Shown here: piece by piece, positions 1 through 9,059 of the stretch
Position numbering within the stretch: position 1 is the first letter of the stretch
Layout: the number at the start of each line of letters is the position of its first letter
Source: an uncultured Bacilli bacterium
GTDB lineage: Bacteria > Bacillota_I > Bacilli_A > RF39 > UBA660
Direction: 5' to 3'
Assembly (NCBI GenBank): GCA_934096315.1
Contig: CAKOLT010000003.1
Location: forward strand, 9,085-73,084
Length of the DNA stretch: 64,000 bases
Position numbers and translations under genes: made by a program
The notes under the pieces: generated by a model
Seen by the model: the letters and a program-made list of their open reading frames with translations, nothing else
Told to the model about the DNA's origin: nothing
Database searches by the model: none

Positions 1-540
1 TAGTTTTCTTTCTTCTACTCTGATTTCATACTTTGTTCCTATTCTTTTTATTTCTAACCACTCTATCTTATCTTTATTGTCATTTATTATTTGTTTTCTT
101 ATTTTTTGTATTTGTTCGTAGGATTTTACCATAGAATATTTTTTGATATCATGTTTATACAATTCTTTATATAATAGATTTTTAAGACTACTACTTGTGT
201 GTATTACTTTTACTTCAAATATTACATTAGACAAAAATATTATTAATATTATTACTAATATTAGTGAAGATAAAAGGTATATATTTTTTTTCAGGATGCT
301 TTTTAGTTTTATTTTACCATATGTTCTTGTAACTTGAAGTTTATATATTCCTTTATGTTTACATAATTTTAAATAATCGTCATAACTTATTATTATTTCT
401 ATTTCTTGGGGAGATATATTTATTATTTTTAATATGTTTATTTTGGCTGCGATTAATTTTCTTAAATAATTATTAATGTTTTTTCCCTTAATATTTACTT
501 TAATAGTACTTCGGAATTTATTTAAAAATGTGTTTTTCAT
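1..540 (-). CDS. yqfD: Sporulation protein YqfD, partial (N-terminal part)
   Basis: The reading frame starts at the ATG ending at 540 and runs open off the left edge, so about 180 residues are visible. It begins MKNTFLNKFRSTIKVNIKGK and has one strong membrane segment (about residues 93-113, LLSSLILVIILIIFLSNVIF). The part after the membrane contains WLEIKRIGTKYEIRVEER, a pattern I associate with the YqfD family of mother-cell sporulation proteins. Its neighbour just upstream is a YqfC-like gene, the same pairing as in Bacillus, where phoH and ybeY usually follow; those would lie beyond the left edge. Family assignment comes from recognition plus the yqfC neighbour. The C-terminal half is not seen. 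Confidence 0.75.
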   Translation of the reverse strand, partial: MKNTFLNKFRSTIKVNIKGKNINNYLRKLIAAKINILKIINISPQEIEIIISYDDYLKLCKHKGIYKLQVTRTYGKIKLKSILKKNIYLLSSLILVIILIIFLSNVIFEVKVIHTSSSLKNLLYKELYKHDIKKYSMVKSYEQIQKIRKQIINDNKDKIEWLEIKRIGTKYEIRVEERKL

Positions 541-610
541 ACTCCCATTCCCATAATAAATATATCATTATATCACCATTAAATTGTATGAATTTTATAT
601 AGTTAATATG

Positions 611-847
611 CTATGGGGATACTGATTTGATAGTGCCCTCAATTAATAATTCGTTATCTAATAATTTTGTTATGGTAAGGTTTTCTCCTTCTACTATAGT
701 GGTTCCTTGTGGAGACTTTAGGGTTATTTCATGAGGGGAAAAATCTATTATTTCCGTATAGTTTATGATATTTACTTTGTTTTTGTAGATTGTTATTTTA
801 TATTCTTTATCATTAATAAAATCATCTATTCTATTTTTTATACTCAT
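611..847 (-). CDS. yqfC: YabP/YqfC family sporulation protein
   Basis: A 78-residue all-beta-looking protein whose middle reads IIDFSPHEITLKSPQGT followed by a GENLTITKLLDNELLIEGTI stretch. This is the typical YqfC/YabP layout: short beta strands ending in a pattern like 'G.L.I..ll..ei.i.G.I'. Length matches the family (80-100 aa). It lies 70 nt upstream of yqfD on the same strand, the conserved sporulation pair. Known homologues are expressed in the mother cell during sporulation; their biochemical role is not well defined. No good Shine-Dalgarno precedes the ATG at 847, so the start is less certain than for most genes here. Confidence 0.8.
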   Translation of the reverse strand: MSIKNRIDDFINDKEYKITIYKNKVNIINYTEIIDFSPHEITLKSPQGTTIVEGENLTITKLLDNELLIEGTIKSVSP

Positions 848-857
848 ATTTTATTAT

Positions 858-885
858 ATGAAAAGAGATTATTTTTGGTAATCTC
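858..885 (-). terminator. Hairpin after the 869-1459 gene
   Basis: A 9-bp stem (AAGAGATTA / TAATCTCTT on the minus strand) with a 7-nt loop overlaps the end of the gene stopping at 869. It is followed only by TTTTC, so it is a weak or leaky intrinsic terminator ahead of yqfC. Confidence 0.5.
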
Positions 886-1459
886 TTATTTTTACTCTTT
901 TTTTAACATTATTTTTTGTAATGTGATTAGGGTGTACTCCTAATGTTTTTTTGTTTTCTAATTTTATTGAATTGTTATCTAGTTTAGATTTAAGTTTTAA
1001 TACATTATTGTAATTTTTAAGAGTTTTGTTTGCTTCAAGTATATTACTTGTAATTGTACTTCCTATTAAAGATGTAATTAATGGTAATATTGCCATAAGC
1101 ATAAATAAAGGATGTCCTGTTATTAGTAATACTGATGATATTATACCCACTATCCCAAATAGGATGTTAATGATTTTTAAGTGTGTAAAATTAGTGTGCT
1201 TATGTTTCTCTTTAAAGATAGATAATTCCTTCATAAAAGGATCGTCTTTAGATAAAGATAAAATATTATCTACTTCCTTTCTTATTAAACTATCTATGTA
1301 TTTTTGGTTATTTTCGTTTTTTTCAAGTAGTTCTTCTGCAAAAACGTCTTTACTGTATTTGTTTTTTGCATATTTGTCTACGATGTAGTGATCTCCTTTA
1401 TCTATTATTGATTTGACAGAACCTGTCTTTCCATAAAATGGAAATTCTATTTTTTTCAT
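869..1459 (-). CDS. Hypothetical protein with two membrane segments
   Basis: A 196-residue protein I do not recognise. An N-terminal soluble part (about 1-95), rich in Lys/Glu/Asp, precedes two adjacent hydrophobic segments at about 97-140 (INILFGIVGIISSVLLITGH and LFMLMAILPLITSLIGSTI). A basic, Asn/Lys-rich tail follows. The start is well supported by GAGGAGG 6 nt upstream of the ATG at 1459. It lies 14 nt downstream of smc and may be co-transcribed with it; a hairpin at 858-885 separates it from yqfC. The two-helix hairpin suggests a membrane-anchored protein with both ends in the cytoplasm. No catalytic motif is visible and function is unknown. Confidence 0.75.
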   Translation of the reverse strand: MKKIEFPFYGKTGSVKSIIDKGDHYIVDKYAKNKYSKDVFAEELLEKNENNQKYIDSLIRKEVDNILSLSKDDPFMKELSIFKEKHKHTNFTHLKIINILFGIVGIISSVLLITGHPLFMLMAILPLITSLIGSTITSNILEANKTLKNYNNVLKLKSKLDNNSIKLENKKTLGVHPNHITKNNVKKRVKIRDYQK

Positions 1460-1473
1460 ATATCCTCCTCAAA

Positions 1474-4413
1474 CTATTTTAATTCTTCTAGTTTTACACT
1501 AACTAATTTACTAACCCCAGCTTCTTTCATTGTGATACCATATAAGGTATCAGCGAACTCCATTGTTTTCTTTTTGTGTGTTATAAGTATAAATTGTGTT
1601 TTATTTTCGTATTTTTTTAGGTATGTTCCAAAACTGTTTACATTCGCTTCGTCAAGGGCAGCTTCTATTTCATCTAGTAGACAAAATGGAACTGGTCTTA
1701 CGTTTAAGATAGCAAACAATAAGGAAATAGCCGTAAATGTTTTTTCACCCCCCGATAATAGTGATATGCTTTGTAATTTTTTTCCAGGAGGTTCTGCAAA
1801 TATTTCTATGCCTGTGTTTAATATGTCATCTTTATCAGTTAGGCTTAGGGTTGCTTTTCCTCCCTTAAACAACTCTTTAAATATTTTATCAAACTCTATT
1901 TTAATTTTTTCAAAAGTGTCTACAAACTTTTCTTCCATGATAGAATCTGTTTCTTTTATTAGTTTTAAAAGAGTATCTTCTGCGGATATTAAATCTTCTT
2001 TTTGGGTTGTTAGAAAGTCATATCTTTCCTTTAATTTCTCATATTCTTCAGGAGCTTTAAGGTTTAAAAATCCTAAACTATTTAACTGTTTTTTATACTC
2101 TTCTACTAAAGTTCTTGCTTTATCCTCTTCAGTTTTTAGTTCGAAGTTGTTTATAGCACTTTCATATGTTATATTATATGTATTTGTTAATTCTAATAGT
2201 TTATTATCTATATTTACTTCTGTACGATTTACCTTTATATTTAATTCTTGTAAAAGTTTCTGTCTTTTAGATACTATGCTTTGATTTTTATTTAAGTTTT
2301 CTTCTAATTCTTTAATATATGAATCAGTATTTTCTTTAGATAACTTTTGGACTTCCAGATTTTTATTTATTTCTATTATTTTATTTTCTAAATCGTAATA
2401 AGTATTTAATAAATTTGTTTTTTCGTCATCCTTTTTACTTGTAGTAATAACTTCTAAATCTTTTAACTCTTTTTCTAGGTTTGTTTTTTCGTTTTGAAGT
2501 GTATTTTGTTTCTCATGACTAGCATTTATTATATCTGTAAGGTTAATTTCTTCAAGTCTATTTTCTCTAATTTCTTCTTCTAATTTCTTTTCTAAAATAT
2601 TTATTTCCTTAACTTTCTCTTCTAACCTATTGATTTCTGTTGTATATATACTTTTTTTTGATAGAAAATCGTTTAAGTCTTTTTTTAGAGATAAGGGACT
2701 TATTGTTTTAATGTTAGATCCTCCGGTTAATGATCCCCCAATATTTATTTGCTGACCATCTATAGTTACTATTTTACATTTATTGTTAATTTTAGTGCTT
2801 ATTCTGGTTGCTACATCTATATTACTGGTTAAAAGTACTGTTCCTAGTAGATTAGAAACTACTTCTTTATATTTATTATCGCATTTAACTAAGGAAGACA
2901 TTATTCCAATTAATCCTTCCTCTTCTTTAATTTTACTGTATACTTCTTCAGGAATAGTTTTACCTTTTATAGTGTCAAGAGGATAAAAAGTTATTCTGCC
3001 TAAATTATTTTCTTTTAAATAATTAATAATGTGTTTAGCCTCCTCTTTAGTATCTACGATTAAATTAAATACTGTAGAAGATAATGCTGTTGTTAATGCT
3101 AGGGAATATTTATCTTCTGTTTCGATTAAATTGCCTAGGATATTATGCACATTTTTAAATTTTGGATTATTTAATACTACTTTTACTGCTTTTGGGATGC
3201 TATCCATTGAAGTTAATTTATCCTCAAGGTAATCTATTTTGTAACTTATATCTGTTAAGTCTTTTTTCTGTTTATTTAATTCTTCTTCTAATTTTGCTTT
3301 TTTCTTAATGTTTTCTTTAAGTTCTTTGTTAACTATACTTAGTTTATTTGTTATATTTGTTAATTTTGTATCTGTTAGTTCTCCGAGTGTTTTTTCTTTA
3401 TTTATAGAAGTATTTAATTTTAATATATTTTCTTTTAATTTTGTTATATTATCTCCGATTAAAGAGTTGTCTTTATATTTACTACGTTCTTCTAATAATC
3501 TTATATCAGCATCAATTTGTTCTTTTTTTCTAGTTATATTTAGTAATTCATTTTGCATTTCGTAAATTTTTTCTTGGGATAATTTTACTTTATTCTTATT
3601 TTCTAAAATATTTACTTCTAAGGTTGAGTTGTTTGTATCTAGTTCTATTATTTCATCATTTAGTGTTGTTATTTCTTTACTTTTTTCTAGTTTATCATTG
3701 TTTAGTTTTGATATATCATATGCTAAAAGAGCTACTTCAATGTTTTTTAGGTTTTCTTTTAACTCTAAATATTTTAAAGCTTTTTCACTTTCTATTTTAA
3801 GTGGTTCTATGTTGTTTTCTAATTCACTGATAATATCATTAATTCTATTAAGGTTTAAATTCGTTTTATCTAATTTATGGATGGCTTCTTCTTTTCTTTT
3901 TTTGTACTTAACTACTTTTGCAGCTTCTTCAAATATTGCTCGGCGATCCTCTGGTTTGGTAGATAATATTTCATCAATTTTACCTTGGGATATTATATTA
4001 AAACTTTCTTTACCTATTCCTGAATCCATAAACACATCATTAATATCTTTTAGTCTACATCTTTCGTTATTCAAATAATATTCAGATTCTCCAGAACGAT
4101 AAATAATTCTTTTTACAGATATTTCATTAAAGTTTAGAGGAAGATGGTTATCAGAATTATCAAATATTAATGTTACAGAGGCACTGTTTAGTGGTTTTCG
4201 GTCTTTACTTCCTGCAAAAATTATGTCTGCTAAATTATTTCCCCTTAAGCTTTTAATTGATTGTTCCCCAAGAACCCATCTAACTGCATCTACTATATTA
4301 CTTTTTCCGGAACCATTTGGTCCTACTATTGCATTTATCTTAGTAGACAGTTGTATATCTATTTTATCAGCAAATGATTTAAAACCGTTTGCTTTAATTT
4401 CTTTTAAATACAT
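1474..4413 (-). CDS. smc: Chromosome segregation ATPase SMC, short-armed
   Basis: SMC is the ATPase core of the Smc-ScpAB condensin that organises and segregates the chromosome. Walker A GPNGSGKS is at about residues 31-38. The first coiled coil follows, then the hinge at about 405-570 (PKFKNVHNILGNLIE ... IGGSLTGGS). The second coiled coil leads to signature LSGGEK at about 886 and Walker B CLLDEIEAALDE just after. I prefer the ATG at 4413 (MYLKEIKANGFKSF, the canonical start, with GGTGAG upstream) to the longer frame. At 979 residues it is about 200 shorter than Bacillus SMC. The globular parts are complete, so the loss is in the arms, roughly 100 residues each. It is divergent from gerQ. 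Confidence 0.97.
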   Translation of the reverse strand: MYLKEIKANGFKSFADKIDIQLSTKINAIVGPNGSGKSNIVDAVRWVLGEQSIKSLRGNNLADIIFAGSKDRKPLNSASVTLIFDNSDNHLPLNFNEISVKRIIYRSGESEYYLNNERCRLKDINDVFMDSGIGKESFNIISQGKIDEILSTKPEDRRAIFEEAAKVVKYKKRKEEAIHKLDKTNLNLNRINDIISELENNIEPLKIESEKALKYLELKENLKNIEVALLAYDISKLNNDKLEKSKEITTLNDEIIELDTNNSTLEVNILENKNKVKLSQEKIYEMQNELLNITRKKEQIDADIRLLEERSKYKDNSLIGDNITKLKENILKLNTSINKEKTLGELTDTKLTNITNKLSIVNKELKENIKKKAKLEEELNKQKKDLTDISYKIDYLEDKLTSMDSIPKAVKVVLNNPKFKNVHNILGNLIETEDKYSLALTTALSSTVFNLIVDTKEEAKHIINYLKENNLGRITFYPLDTIKGKTIPEEVYSKIKEEEGLIGIMSSLVKCDNKYKEVVSNLLGTVLLTSNIDVATRISTKINNKCKIVTIDGQQINIGGSLTGGSNIKTISPLSLKKDLNDFLSKKSIYTTEINRLEEKVKEINILEKKLEEEIRENRLEEINLTDIINASHEKQNTLQNEKTNLEKELKDLEVITTSKKDDEKTNLLNTYYDLENKIIEINKNLEVQKLSKENTDSYIKELEENLNKNQSIVSKRQKLLQELNIKVNRTEVNIDNKLLELTNTYNITYESAINNFELKTEEDKARTLVEEYKKQLNSLGFLNLKAPEEYEKLKERYDFLTTQKEDLISAEDTLLKLIKETDSIMEEKFVDTFEKIKIEFDKIFKELFKGGKATLSLTDKDDILNTGIEIFAEPPGKKLQSISLLSGGEKTFTAISLLFAILNVRPVPFCLLDEIEAALDEANVNSFGTYLKKYENKTQFILITHKKKTMEFADTLYGITMKEAGVSKLVSVKLEELK

Positions 4414-4455
4414 CTTACTCACCAACTTCTATTAAATAACTTTCCTTGTAAAGAT

Positions 4456-4484
4456 ATTATACCAGAATTTAAATTTTTAGTAAA
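4456..4484 (-). promoter_or_regulatory. Probable vegetative promoter of smc
   Basis: On the minus strand a TATAAT -10 (4456-4461) is spaced 17 nt from TTTACT (4479-4484), about 45 nt upstream of the smc start. Confidence 0.5.
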
Positions 4485-4530
4485 GTTTTTTTAATAAATA
4501 CATAATATTAATTGAAAGAAGGTTGATTAT

Positions 4531-4896
4531 ATGAATGGAAGTTATTATCCTAATCAAGTATTTCCTGGTAGCGGTTTAAGTGGTAACACTGTTCCAAACC
4601 AACAATCAGTTCCGAGTTATGATCAAAGTCAAGTAATGGTTAATCCTAGTAGTATGGAACAATCATATATTGAAAATATTTTAAGACTTAATCGTGGTAA
4701 AAAAGCTAAATTTCATATTACTGTGCCTGGATCAAGCGAGTGGCAAGATAGAGTTTTTGAAGGTATTATAGAACAATCTGGAAGGGATCATATTATTGTA
4801 TCAAACCCTAGTACGGGAGAATGGTATTTAATATTAATGATTTATTTAGATTTTGTAACTTTTGATGAGGCTATTAATTTTATTAAAGATTTTTAA
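4531..4896 (+). CDS. gerQ: Spore coat protein GerQ
   Basis: A 121-residue protein with a low-complexity N-terminus (about 1-45, rich in Pro, Ser, Gln, Tyr, Asn). A conserved C-terminal domain follows, with SYIENILRLNRGKKAKF, then FEGIIEQSGRDHIIVSNP, then WYLILMIYLDFVTFDE. This is the GerQ (YwdL) pattern. In Bacillus, GerQ is a coat protein needed for the cortex-lytic enzyme CwlJ to work in germination, and its Lys residues are cross-linked by the Tgl transglutaminase. An AAGGTTGAT ribosome site precedes the ATG. It is one of only a few plus-strand genes here and is transcribed alone, divergently from smc, ending at a strong hairpin. Mother-cell (sigma-E/K) expression is expected from the family. 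Confidence 0.93.
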   Translation: MNGSYYPNQVFPGSGLSGNTVPNQQSVPSYDQSQVMVNPSSMEQSYIENILRLNRGKKAKFHITVPGSSEWQDRVFEGIIEQSGRDHIIVSNPSTGEWYLILMIYLDFVTFDEAINFIKDF

Positions 4897-4901
4897 TATA
4901 A

Positions 4902-4928
4902 AAGAATTGGAGGAATGCTCCAATTCTT
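4902..4928. terminator. Bidirectional terminator between gerQ and the 4930-5622 gene
   Basis: A perfect 11-bp stem (AAGAATTGGAG / CTCCAATTCTT) with a 5-nt loop sits between convergent genes. A/T-rich runs flank both sides, so it can serve both strands. Confidence 0.8.
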
Positions 4929-4929
4929 A

Positions 4930-5622
4930 TTATTTATTTAATAGTTTTAGTGCCCTTGTTTTAGCGGACTCTTGTTTAAATTCTTTCATTCTATCTCTTT
5001 CATAAAGATATTTTAATTCACTTTGGACATAGATAATTATAGTATCTAGATCATTTGCATTTATATTGTAAATATCACCATTTTGGTCATAAACAAACTC
5101 CTTTATTTTTCCGTCAAACTCTACGAATCCTATAACTTTTCCTTTGTACTTTGAATCTTCAGGAAGTGTTACGGTTATTTCAAAAGCAAATGAATTACTT
5201 TTTTTAGTATCTATACCATAGAATGAATCACTTAAACGAGTAAATTCTTTAGAAATGATTTTATCTTTTTTATAATCATATAAACTAAGTGATTGATCAT
5301 CATTTTGGACTATCATTACTCCATTATTTTCAAAAAATGGATTTAAGTTGAAATGTCTATCTGTATTAAATGTCCACTCTTTTTGTTCTGATAATGATTT
5401 ACCATCGTATTTCATTATCTTTATATCGTATCCAGTTACTCTAGATGAACCTCCTCTTAGCATTTTTTCCTGTCTTTTTTTAAATAATAAAAAGTGTGTA
5501 TCATCAAGTGGTCTATAACTGTATAAACCATCTTGATTAAGTAATATTTTTTCTCCATCTACATTACATACTACATTTTCATTATTTTTGATTATATATT
5601 TTTTACTACTTCTTACTTCCAT
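4930..5622 (-). CDS. Hypothetical soluble protein
   Basis: A 230-residue protein I do not recognise. The ATG at 5622 (MEVRSSKKYIIK) is chosen because GAGGAGG lies 8 nt upstream; the frame is open 11 codons further without a better site. It has no signal peptide or membrane segment. The sequence is beta-rich with repeated short strands (for example SLSLYDYKKDKIISKEF and KYKGKVIGFVEFDGKIKEF), reminiscent of WG- or propeller-like repeats. A helical, charged C-terminus follows (YERDRMKEFKQESAKTRALK). It lies 40 nt downstream of the yfmFH pair and is probably co-transcribed. Function unknown. Confidence 0.7.
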   Translation of the reverse strand: MEVRSSKKYIIKNNENVVCNVDGEKILLNQDGLYSYRPLDDTHFLLFKKRQEKMLRGGSSRVTGYDIKIMKYDGKSLSEQKEWTFNTDRHFNLNPFFENNGVMIVQNDDQSLSLYDYKKDKIISKEFTRLSDSFYGIDTKKSNSFAFEITVTLPEDSKYKGKVIGFVEFDGKIKEFVYDQNGDIYNINANDLDTIIIYVQSELKYLYERDRMKEFKQESAKTRALKLLNK

Positions 5623-5662
5623 ATATATTTTCCTCCTCGTGCAATATAATAACACATTTTAA

Positions 5663-6964
5663 TCATTTTTGCAAGTATTCCCCTGAATTATTGTTTGCTT
5701 TACTTAGAATTACAATGCTTTTATTATCAAAATTTAAACTATTTATTAACTCCTCAAACTCTTCCATATTAAGTGATTTTAAAATGTCTGTAATATTTTC
5801 TTCGATTTTTCCCTCAAAAATCATATTATCTATTATCATTTCGTTTACAAGTACTATGTTTTCATAACTAAATATCTCATTACTAATTAGTACTTTCTTT
5901 TTTCTTTCGAAATCTCTATTATCTATTTTTATATCTTTTAAATTTTTATCTATTTCTTTGCTTAATTCTTCATAATTGTCTGTTTCATTTAATAGAGAAA
6001 TTATTAAATGGGTATCTGTATCTAATAAGTTATAACTAACTGTATTAGTTATAATCTTTCTTTTTTTCATTTCATAATCGAATGAAGAGGTATCACCGAA
6101 TAGAAGATTAAATAAAATATATAAATAAATGTTAATTTTTCTTTTATTTAAAGAATTGTTTGTAATATTTATTTTTATATTATAAGAGAATTTTGATACA
6201 TCTGTATTACCATTTATTATTTCCTTCTCTTTAACAACCTTATCTGGTTCTTTTATTTTATTTTCTTTAATTTTAACAAAATCTCCGAACTTTTTCTTAT
6301 TTTGGTTAGTTCTAATTACTTCTAGAATTTCTTCTGTATTAAAGTTACCTGATACTACTAGAAACATATTTTTAGGATGATAGAAGTTATTATAACACTT
6401 ATATAATAATTCTGGAGTTATTTTATTTATTTCCTCTGTTGTACCAATAATGCTATTTCTGAAGTTGTTTTTAAATAAAGTGTTTTTTCTTATTTTTTCG
6501 TATAAAACATCTATTGGTCTATCATCGCACATATGTATTTCTTGAGTGATTATTCCTTTTTCTTTTTCTACGTTTTCATCAGTGAAATATGGTTCTTGGA
6601 CGAAATCAAGAAGAAAACTGATATTTTCTTTTAAATTATGTACTCCCCCGAAAAGGTAGGTTGTATTTTTAAATGTTGTATAGGCATTGCTTGTTGCACC
6701 ATTTGCTGAGAAATAATCGCTTGGGTCTGGTCCTTCTTTTTGAGCAAATACTTTATGTTCTAAGAAATGGGCAATACCGTTAGGCATTTTTAATTTTTTA
6801 TCCTCTTCTTTATCATAGAATTCTGTATTTACTGATCCAAACTTTGTTGTGAATGTTACATAATTATTATGAAAATCTTCTTTATTATAAAGATATACTT
6901 CTAACCCGTTATCTAATTTTTCATATGTTATTATCTCATTTATTCCTTTGATTTTTATTTTCAT
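5663..6964 (-). CDS. yfmH: M16 zinc peptidase YfmH/YmfH type (catalytic subunit)
   Basis: A 433-residue insulinase-family (M16) protein. The inverted zinc motif HxxEH is intact at residues 66-70 (AHFLEHKVF), with the distal Glu region about 75 residues on (EKEKGIITQEIHM). This fits the catalytic partner of the paired M16 proteins YmfF/YmfH of Firmicutes, named in recent annotation as EF-P 5-aminopentanol modification-associated proteins. The start codon overlaps the stop of the upstream partner (TAATG), so the two are translationally coupled and probably form a heterodimer like other two-subunit M16 enzymes. The substrate cannot be read from the sequence. Confidence 0.9.
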   Translation of the reverse strand: MKIKIKGINEIITYEKLDNGLEVYLYNKEDFHNNYVTFTTKFGSVNTEFYDKEEDKKLKMPNGIAHFLEHKVFAQKEGPDPSDYFSANGATSNAYTTFKNTTYLFGGVHNLKENISFLLDFVQEPYFTDENVEKEKGIITQEIHMCDDRPIDVLYEKIRKNTLFKNNFRNSIIGTTEEINKITPELLYKCYNNFYHPKNMFLVVSGNFNTEEILEVIRTNQNKKKFGDFVKIKENKIKEPDKVVKEKEIINGNTDVSKFSYNIKINITNNSLNKRKINIYLYILFNLLFGDTSSFDYEMKKRKIITNTVSYNLLDTDTHLIISLLNETDNYEELSKEIDKNLKDIKIDNRDFERKKKVLISNEIFSYENIVLVNEMIIDNMIFEGKIEENITDILKSLNMEEFEELINSLNFDNKSIVILSKANNNSGEYLQK

Positions 6965-8223
6965 TACTTTTCCCCCTTTTTGGTGGCACTTGTCATGTTT
7001 ATGTGTAATTTTTTGGATAGATTAATTATATCATTTATAGTTACTTCTTTTAATTTTTTTATTCTAACAAGGGCTTCATCACTATCTACTAATTCTTTAG
7101 CGAAATATGTGTTTATAATTCCAAATGGATTATCTGTATTGCTAATTATTGAAGATATTAAAGTTTCTTTAGCACTTTCTAAATACTCTGTATTTATTTT
7201 ACCTTTACCTAAGTTAGTTACATTTTTTCTTATTAATTTTATTACTGTATCTTCGTTGGAGTTTTCTACCCCTGAATATATAATTAAGATATTGTCATAA
7301 CTTTTTGATATAGAATTTATGTAATATGCGTAGGAGTGTTTTTCTCTTATGTTGTTAAATAATATAGAACTTGAAGAACCTCCGAGTAATTCATTATAAA
7401 CTGGTAATACATATTTTCTTTCATAACTGGTTAGATCTGATATGCTATATAACATTACTATTTGTGATTGGTTGACATCGTCTTCATATGTTATATTTTT
7501 AACTCTTTTTCTAGTGGGAAGAGGTTGGACTATGACATCATCTCTTTTTTTATGGAATGTTGATACTTTAAATTCTTCTTTAAATAAATCTTTTATTATG
7601 ATTGGATCTACGTCTCCTACTAGAAAGACATCCACTATATCGTTATTTATGACATCTAAATAATATTCATATAAGTTTTTTTCATCTATTTTATTTATTA
7701 TTTCTTCATCACCATAAGGGTTATAGGAATATGGTTTTCCTTCATAGCTTGATAATAAATTAAATATTGCATATCTTATTTTGTCATCTTTTAAAACTTT
7801 CAGGCTTTTTAAAGCTCTATCTTTTATTTGGGAAACAACATTTGGATTAAATTTTCCATCGCTTATGTTAGGTTTAAATATTATATCAAATAAAAAACGT
7901 ATGGATTCATGATTCATATCTTCCTCTGTATATTTTTCATTTAAAAATCTTAATTTAAAAGATAAATTAGTGTAATTGCCTATCCTACTGGATGAAGACA
8001 TTAATTTTAAGTCGTATAGGTTTTCACTTTCTTTTATTAATTCTCTTTCTGTTTTATAATTATAATTGGAATTTAACAGTACATCTTTTAATATAATTCT
8101 TTTACTTATATCTTCTTTTGTTATATGTCTACGAAAACATATATCCATCGTTATAGTTTTAAACTTCTTCGTATTTATAATATGTAAATTATATGCACCC
8201 ATTTCTATTTTCTGATAATTCAT
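6964..8223 (-). CDS. yfmF: M16-like non-catalytic partner YfmF/YmfF type
   Basis: A 419-residue M16-fold protein. It lacks the HxxEH motif at the place where the catalytic partner carries it (here the N-terminus reads RHITKEDISKRIILKDVLLN). The C-terminal M16 half is recognisable from NNIREKHSYAYYINS and GVENSNEDTVIKLI, the usual 'R-x-x-x-x-x-Y' substrate-contact region. AGGAGGA precedes the ATG at 8223. It is coupled to yfmH by a TAATG overlap. Missing zinc ligands next to an intact paralogue is the normal arrangement for this family: the partner shapes the chamber without catalysing. Confidence 0.88.
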   Translation of the reverse strand: MNYQKIEMGAYNLHIINTKKFKTITMDICFRRHITKEDISKRIILKDVLLNSNYNYKTERELIKESENLYDLKLMSSSSRIGNYTNLSFKLRFLNEKYTEEDMNHESIRFLFDIIFKPNISDGKFNPNVVSQIKDRALKSLKVLKDDKIRYAIFNLLSSYEGKPYSYNPYGDEEIINKIDEKNLYEYYLDVINNDIVDVFLVGDVDPIIIKDLFKEEFKVSTFHKKRDDVIVQPLPTRKRVKNITYEDDVNQSQIVMLYSISDLTSYERKYVLPVYNELLGGSSSSILFNNIREKHSYAYYINSISKSYDNILIIYSGVENSNEDTVIKLIRKNVTNLGKGKINTEYLESAKETLISSIISNTDNPFGIINTYFAKELVDSDEALVRIKKLKEVTINDIINLSKKLHINMTSATKKGEK

Positions 8224-8272
8224 ACAATTCTTCCTCCTTATAAATAGTATAACTATTATTTAATATTTTAAA

Positions 8273-8983
8273 CTATAATTTAATTATACTTTCTAATGCT
8301 AATTTAATCATCTTATCTAAAGCTACTTCTCTTTCTTTAGAACTTAATTCTTTTTTTGTAATAAAACTATCAGAAATTGTAAGTATACAACTAGCTTTTT
8401 TATTAAAATAACTAGCATTTTTGAATAAAGCATAACTTTCCATCTCTACAGCAGATAGATTATAATTGTCTCTCATGTCGTTATATATCTCTTTAGTTGT
8501 GTAGAAGACATCACTACTGTGTACTTTACCCCTTTTAATATCTATATTCTCTTCTTTAGCAGTCTTTAAAATAATATTGTTTAATCCAGTATCTGCGGGA
8601 ATTTCTATATCTTCTGTTCCATCAAAGTTTTTACTATAAGATGAAAGACTATAAGATGAGTCCACTAGTAATACATCTAAAACATTTAATGTTTTTGTAT
8701 AAGAACCTGCTGTTCCAATTCTTATTACTGCTTCTACATTATAAAAATTAAATAATTCATAACTGTATATTCCCATACTAGGTATACCCATACCATGGGA
8801 CATAACAGTTATGATTTTTCCTTTATACAAACCTGTGTATCCAAGCATTCCTCTTACCTTATTAATACATTTATATTCTTGTAAATAATTTTCTGCAATG
8901 AATTTTGCTCTGTTTGGATCTCCAGTTAATAATACTAATTTGCTTATATCTTCAGACTTTGCCTCAATATGTGGTGTAGCCAT
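8273..8983 (-). CDS. deoD: Purine-nucleoside phosphorylase DeoD type
   Basis: A 236-residue cytosolic enzyme that cleaves purine (deoxy)nucleosides with phosphate to free base and (deoxy)ribose-1-phosphate. It starts MATPHIEAKSEDISKLVLLTGDPNRAK in the usual DeoD manner, though I quote this only as two adjoining pieces: MATPHIEAKS and TGDPNRAKFIAENYL. The phosphate-loop region IRIGTAGSY, the nucleoside-binding AVEMESYALF and the catalytic-Asp region ILTISDSFITKKELSSKERE are all present, and the length is typical. It appears monocistronic: a terminator after the arc operon precedes it, and about 50 nt separate it from yfmF. Confidence 0.95.
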   Translation of the reverse strand: MATPHIEAKSEDISKLVLLTGDPNRAKFIAENYLQEYKCINKVRGMLGYTGLYKGKIITVMSHGMGIPSMGIYSYELFNFYNVEAVIRIGTAGSYTKTLNVLDVLLVDSSYSLSSYSKNFDGTEDIEIPADTGLNNIILKTAKEENIDIKRGKVHSSDVFYTTKEIYNDMRDNYNLSAVEMESYALFKNASYFNKKASCILTISDSFITKKELSSKEREVALDKMIKLALESIIKL

Positions 8984-9007
8984 AATTACCTCTCTTTCTA
9001 GTATTAA

Positions 9008-9016
9008 TTATAACAT
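9008..9016 (-). promoter_or_regulatory. Possible extended -10 promoter of deoD
   Basis: TGTTATAAT on the minus strand, 25 nt upstream of the deoD start, fits an extended -10 element. No clear -35 is seen. Confidence 0.35.
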
Positions 9017-9059
9017 ATATTATATTATTATTTATAAAAGTTAACTTGCTGATAATTAA

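Noticed and set aside
850..860. Sigma-E type -10 (CATATAAT) before yqfC
   Set aside because: It lies only about 6-13 nt from the start codon and no matching -35 is visible, so it would leave no leader.
1532..2284. Long plus-strand ORF (250 codons) inside smc
   Set aside because: It is the antisense shadow of the coiled-coil/ATPase coding sequence, with no family resemblance and no ribosome site.
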